From: Scatocola faecipullorum
GTDB lineage: Bacteria; Pseudomonadota; Alphaproteobacteria; RF32; CAG-239
DNA length: 13,444 bases
Direction of reading: 5' to 3'
Assembly: GCA_018714685.1 (NCBI GenBank)
Contig: DVNC01000011.1
Coordinates: 1-13,444, forward strand
Below are positions 13,025-13,444 of the stretch, piece after piece; the stretch's first letter is position 1, and the number at the start of each line of letters is the position of its first letter. Under the pieces are notes generated by a model that saw nothing but the letters and a program-made list of their open reading frames with translations, had not been told where the DNA came from and made no database searches. A program made the position numbers and the translations under genes.

Positions 13025-13070
13025 ATTATTATACCAAGGCCGAAACCCTATATGAAAGCGGTATAATAAT
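13025..13070 (-). promoter_or_regulatory. Promoter of the DHH-like gene inside an 11-base inverted repeat
   Basis: ATTATTATACC (13025-13035) and GGTATAATAAT (13060-13070) are exact inverted repeats 24 bases apart. Each arm holds TATAAT. The left arm, read on the minus strand, has an extended -10 (TGGTATAAT, TATAAT at 13033-13028) about 100 bases before the DHH-like gene, with a weak TTCATA at -35. The right arm has TATAAT on the plus strand (13062-13067), without a good -35 or a clear gene to serve. The symmetry could also be an operator for a dimeric repressor. Confidence 0.5.
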
Positions 13071-13335
13071 ATAAACAGAGACTTATAAAACAGACTTTTA
13101 TTTTAGCACAAAATCGATACCCTGTCTAGACAAAACCTCCGCCGATTCCGCCAACAAAAAATCCCTCAATTGAGGGATTAAAAAACAACTTTCAAACAAA
13201 TATGCCAAACCTGTAAATGGTAATTTGGATAATTTTTTCGACGTGTACATTTAGTTACACTATCCTCTATAAAAATACGGAGAATGAGGCGAGCAGTAAG
13301 AAATAAAGGGGAAAGTACCGGAACACTGCGGCAGC
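13071..13335. other. Noncoding stretch without a convincing gene
   Basis: I see no supported gene between the DHH-like promoter and the hairpin cluster at the window edge. The stretch contains a 10-base palindrome TGTCTAGACA (13123-13132), a terminator (13156-13179), and weak inverted repeats CCAAA/TTTGG (13205-13229) and GTGTA/TACAC (13243-13260). An 80-codon minus-strand frame (13178-13420) crosses the palindromes and has no family resemblance. Confidence 0.5.
13156..13179 (-). terminator. Intrinsic terminator of a unit entering from the right
   Basis: AATCCCTCAATTGAGGGATT (13160-13179) is a perfect 20-base palindrome. On the minus strand it runs into TTTTT, so it would terminate leftward transcription whose gene lies beyond the right edge or in the unassigned end region. 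On the plus strand it is followed by A, so it does not work well rightward. Confidence 0.7.
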
Positions 13336-13429
13336 AAAGATAGTCCGGGGAACTATCTTTCGCCGAAAAGCACTGGCGGAAAGAAAACAATCCGGTGAAT
13401 TGTTTTCTGACAACAGACAAAGTTTGTTG
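13336..13429 (+). repeat. Cluster of hairpins with a conserved CCGGkGA loop
   Basis: Four adjacent inverted repeats are present. The first is AAAGATAGT-ccgggga-ACTATCTTT (13336-13360). The second is CGCC/GGCG (13361-13364 and 13375-13378). The third is AGAAAACAAT-ccggtga-ATTGTTTTCT (13382-13408). The fourth is CAACA/TGTTG (13411-13415 and 13425-13429). The two long stems are perfect, nine and ten pairs, and unrelated in sequence, yet share a seven-base loop CCGG(G/T)GA. The plus-strand frame from 13307 is open to the window end, but the product is not recognisable. The strand given is arbitrary. Confidence 0.7.
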
Positions 13430-13444
13430 ATTTTCAAGCTAGCG

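Noticed and set aside
13178..13420. An 80-codon minus-strand frame at the right end
   Set aside because: It crosses the hairpin cluster, gives an Arg/Ser/Leu-rich unrecognisable product, and ends inside the terminator stem. A real gene may instead lie beyond the edge.
13336..13429. CRISPR array
   Set aside because: The repeats are unequal palindromes with only a seven-base shared core, no regular repeat-spacer unit and no cas genes.
12930..13444. tRNA gene or insertion sequence in the palindromic right end
   Set aside because: No cloverleaf with acceptor and T-loop sequence was found by eye, and no transposase fragment or terminal repeats with target duplication.

Overview
The window reads as a stretch of an alphaproteobacterial chromosome with a moderate, mid-40s-looking GC content. 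Every convincing gene lies on the minus strand, so transcription runs from the right edge to the left. The alphaproteobacterial placement rests on the flgF-flgG-flgA-flgH order, a gene of the FlaF flagellin-regulator family (essentially restricted to that class) beside it, a sigma-54 promoter in front of the flagellar genes, and alphaproteobacterial-type PheS and ribosomal proteins. I cannot name a genus.

In transcription order (right to left): 12930-13444 is noncoding, with dense palindromes, a candidate promoter and a terminator. Next come three single genes. The first (11955-12929) is a protein with DHH-phosphoesterase-like motifs in an unusual order. The second (11404-11793) is an NlpE-like lipoprotein that lacks the family's CxxC pair. 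The third (11001-11282) is a small unrecognised protein. The first and third end in clear intrinsic terminators, and candidate sigma-70-type promoters precede all three. The flagellar operon flgFGAH (7813-10885) follows, encoding the proximal and distal rod proteins, the P-ring chaperone and the L-ring lipoprotein. It is preceded by a near-perfect -24/-12 promoter. A 329-base gap full of inverted repeats separates it from a 221-residue protein that looks like two FlaF domains in tandem (6818-7483), which has its own strong terminator.

The left half is housekeeping. A lipoprotein-release unit (a LolC/E-type permease overlapping lolD, then a secreted EF-hand protein) is followed by a promoter and a structured leader. 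Then come rpmI and rplT (ribosomal proteins L35 and L20), a hairpin that may terminate or attenuate, and pheS-pheT (phenylalanyl-tRNA synthetase). The window cuts off the last few codons of pheT. infC, the usual neighbour upstream of rpmI, is absent here.

The most interesting observations are: the duplicated FlaF-like protein; the sigma-54 control of flgFGAH; two groups of intergenic hairpins in which the loop sequence is conserved while the stems differ; the rearranged DHH motifs; and the cysteine-less NlpE domain. No CRISPR array, prophage, transposase, tRNA or rRNA was seen, and nothing in the window demonstrates a complete new multi-gene system.
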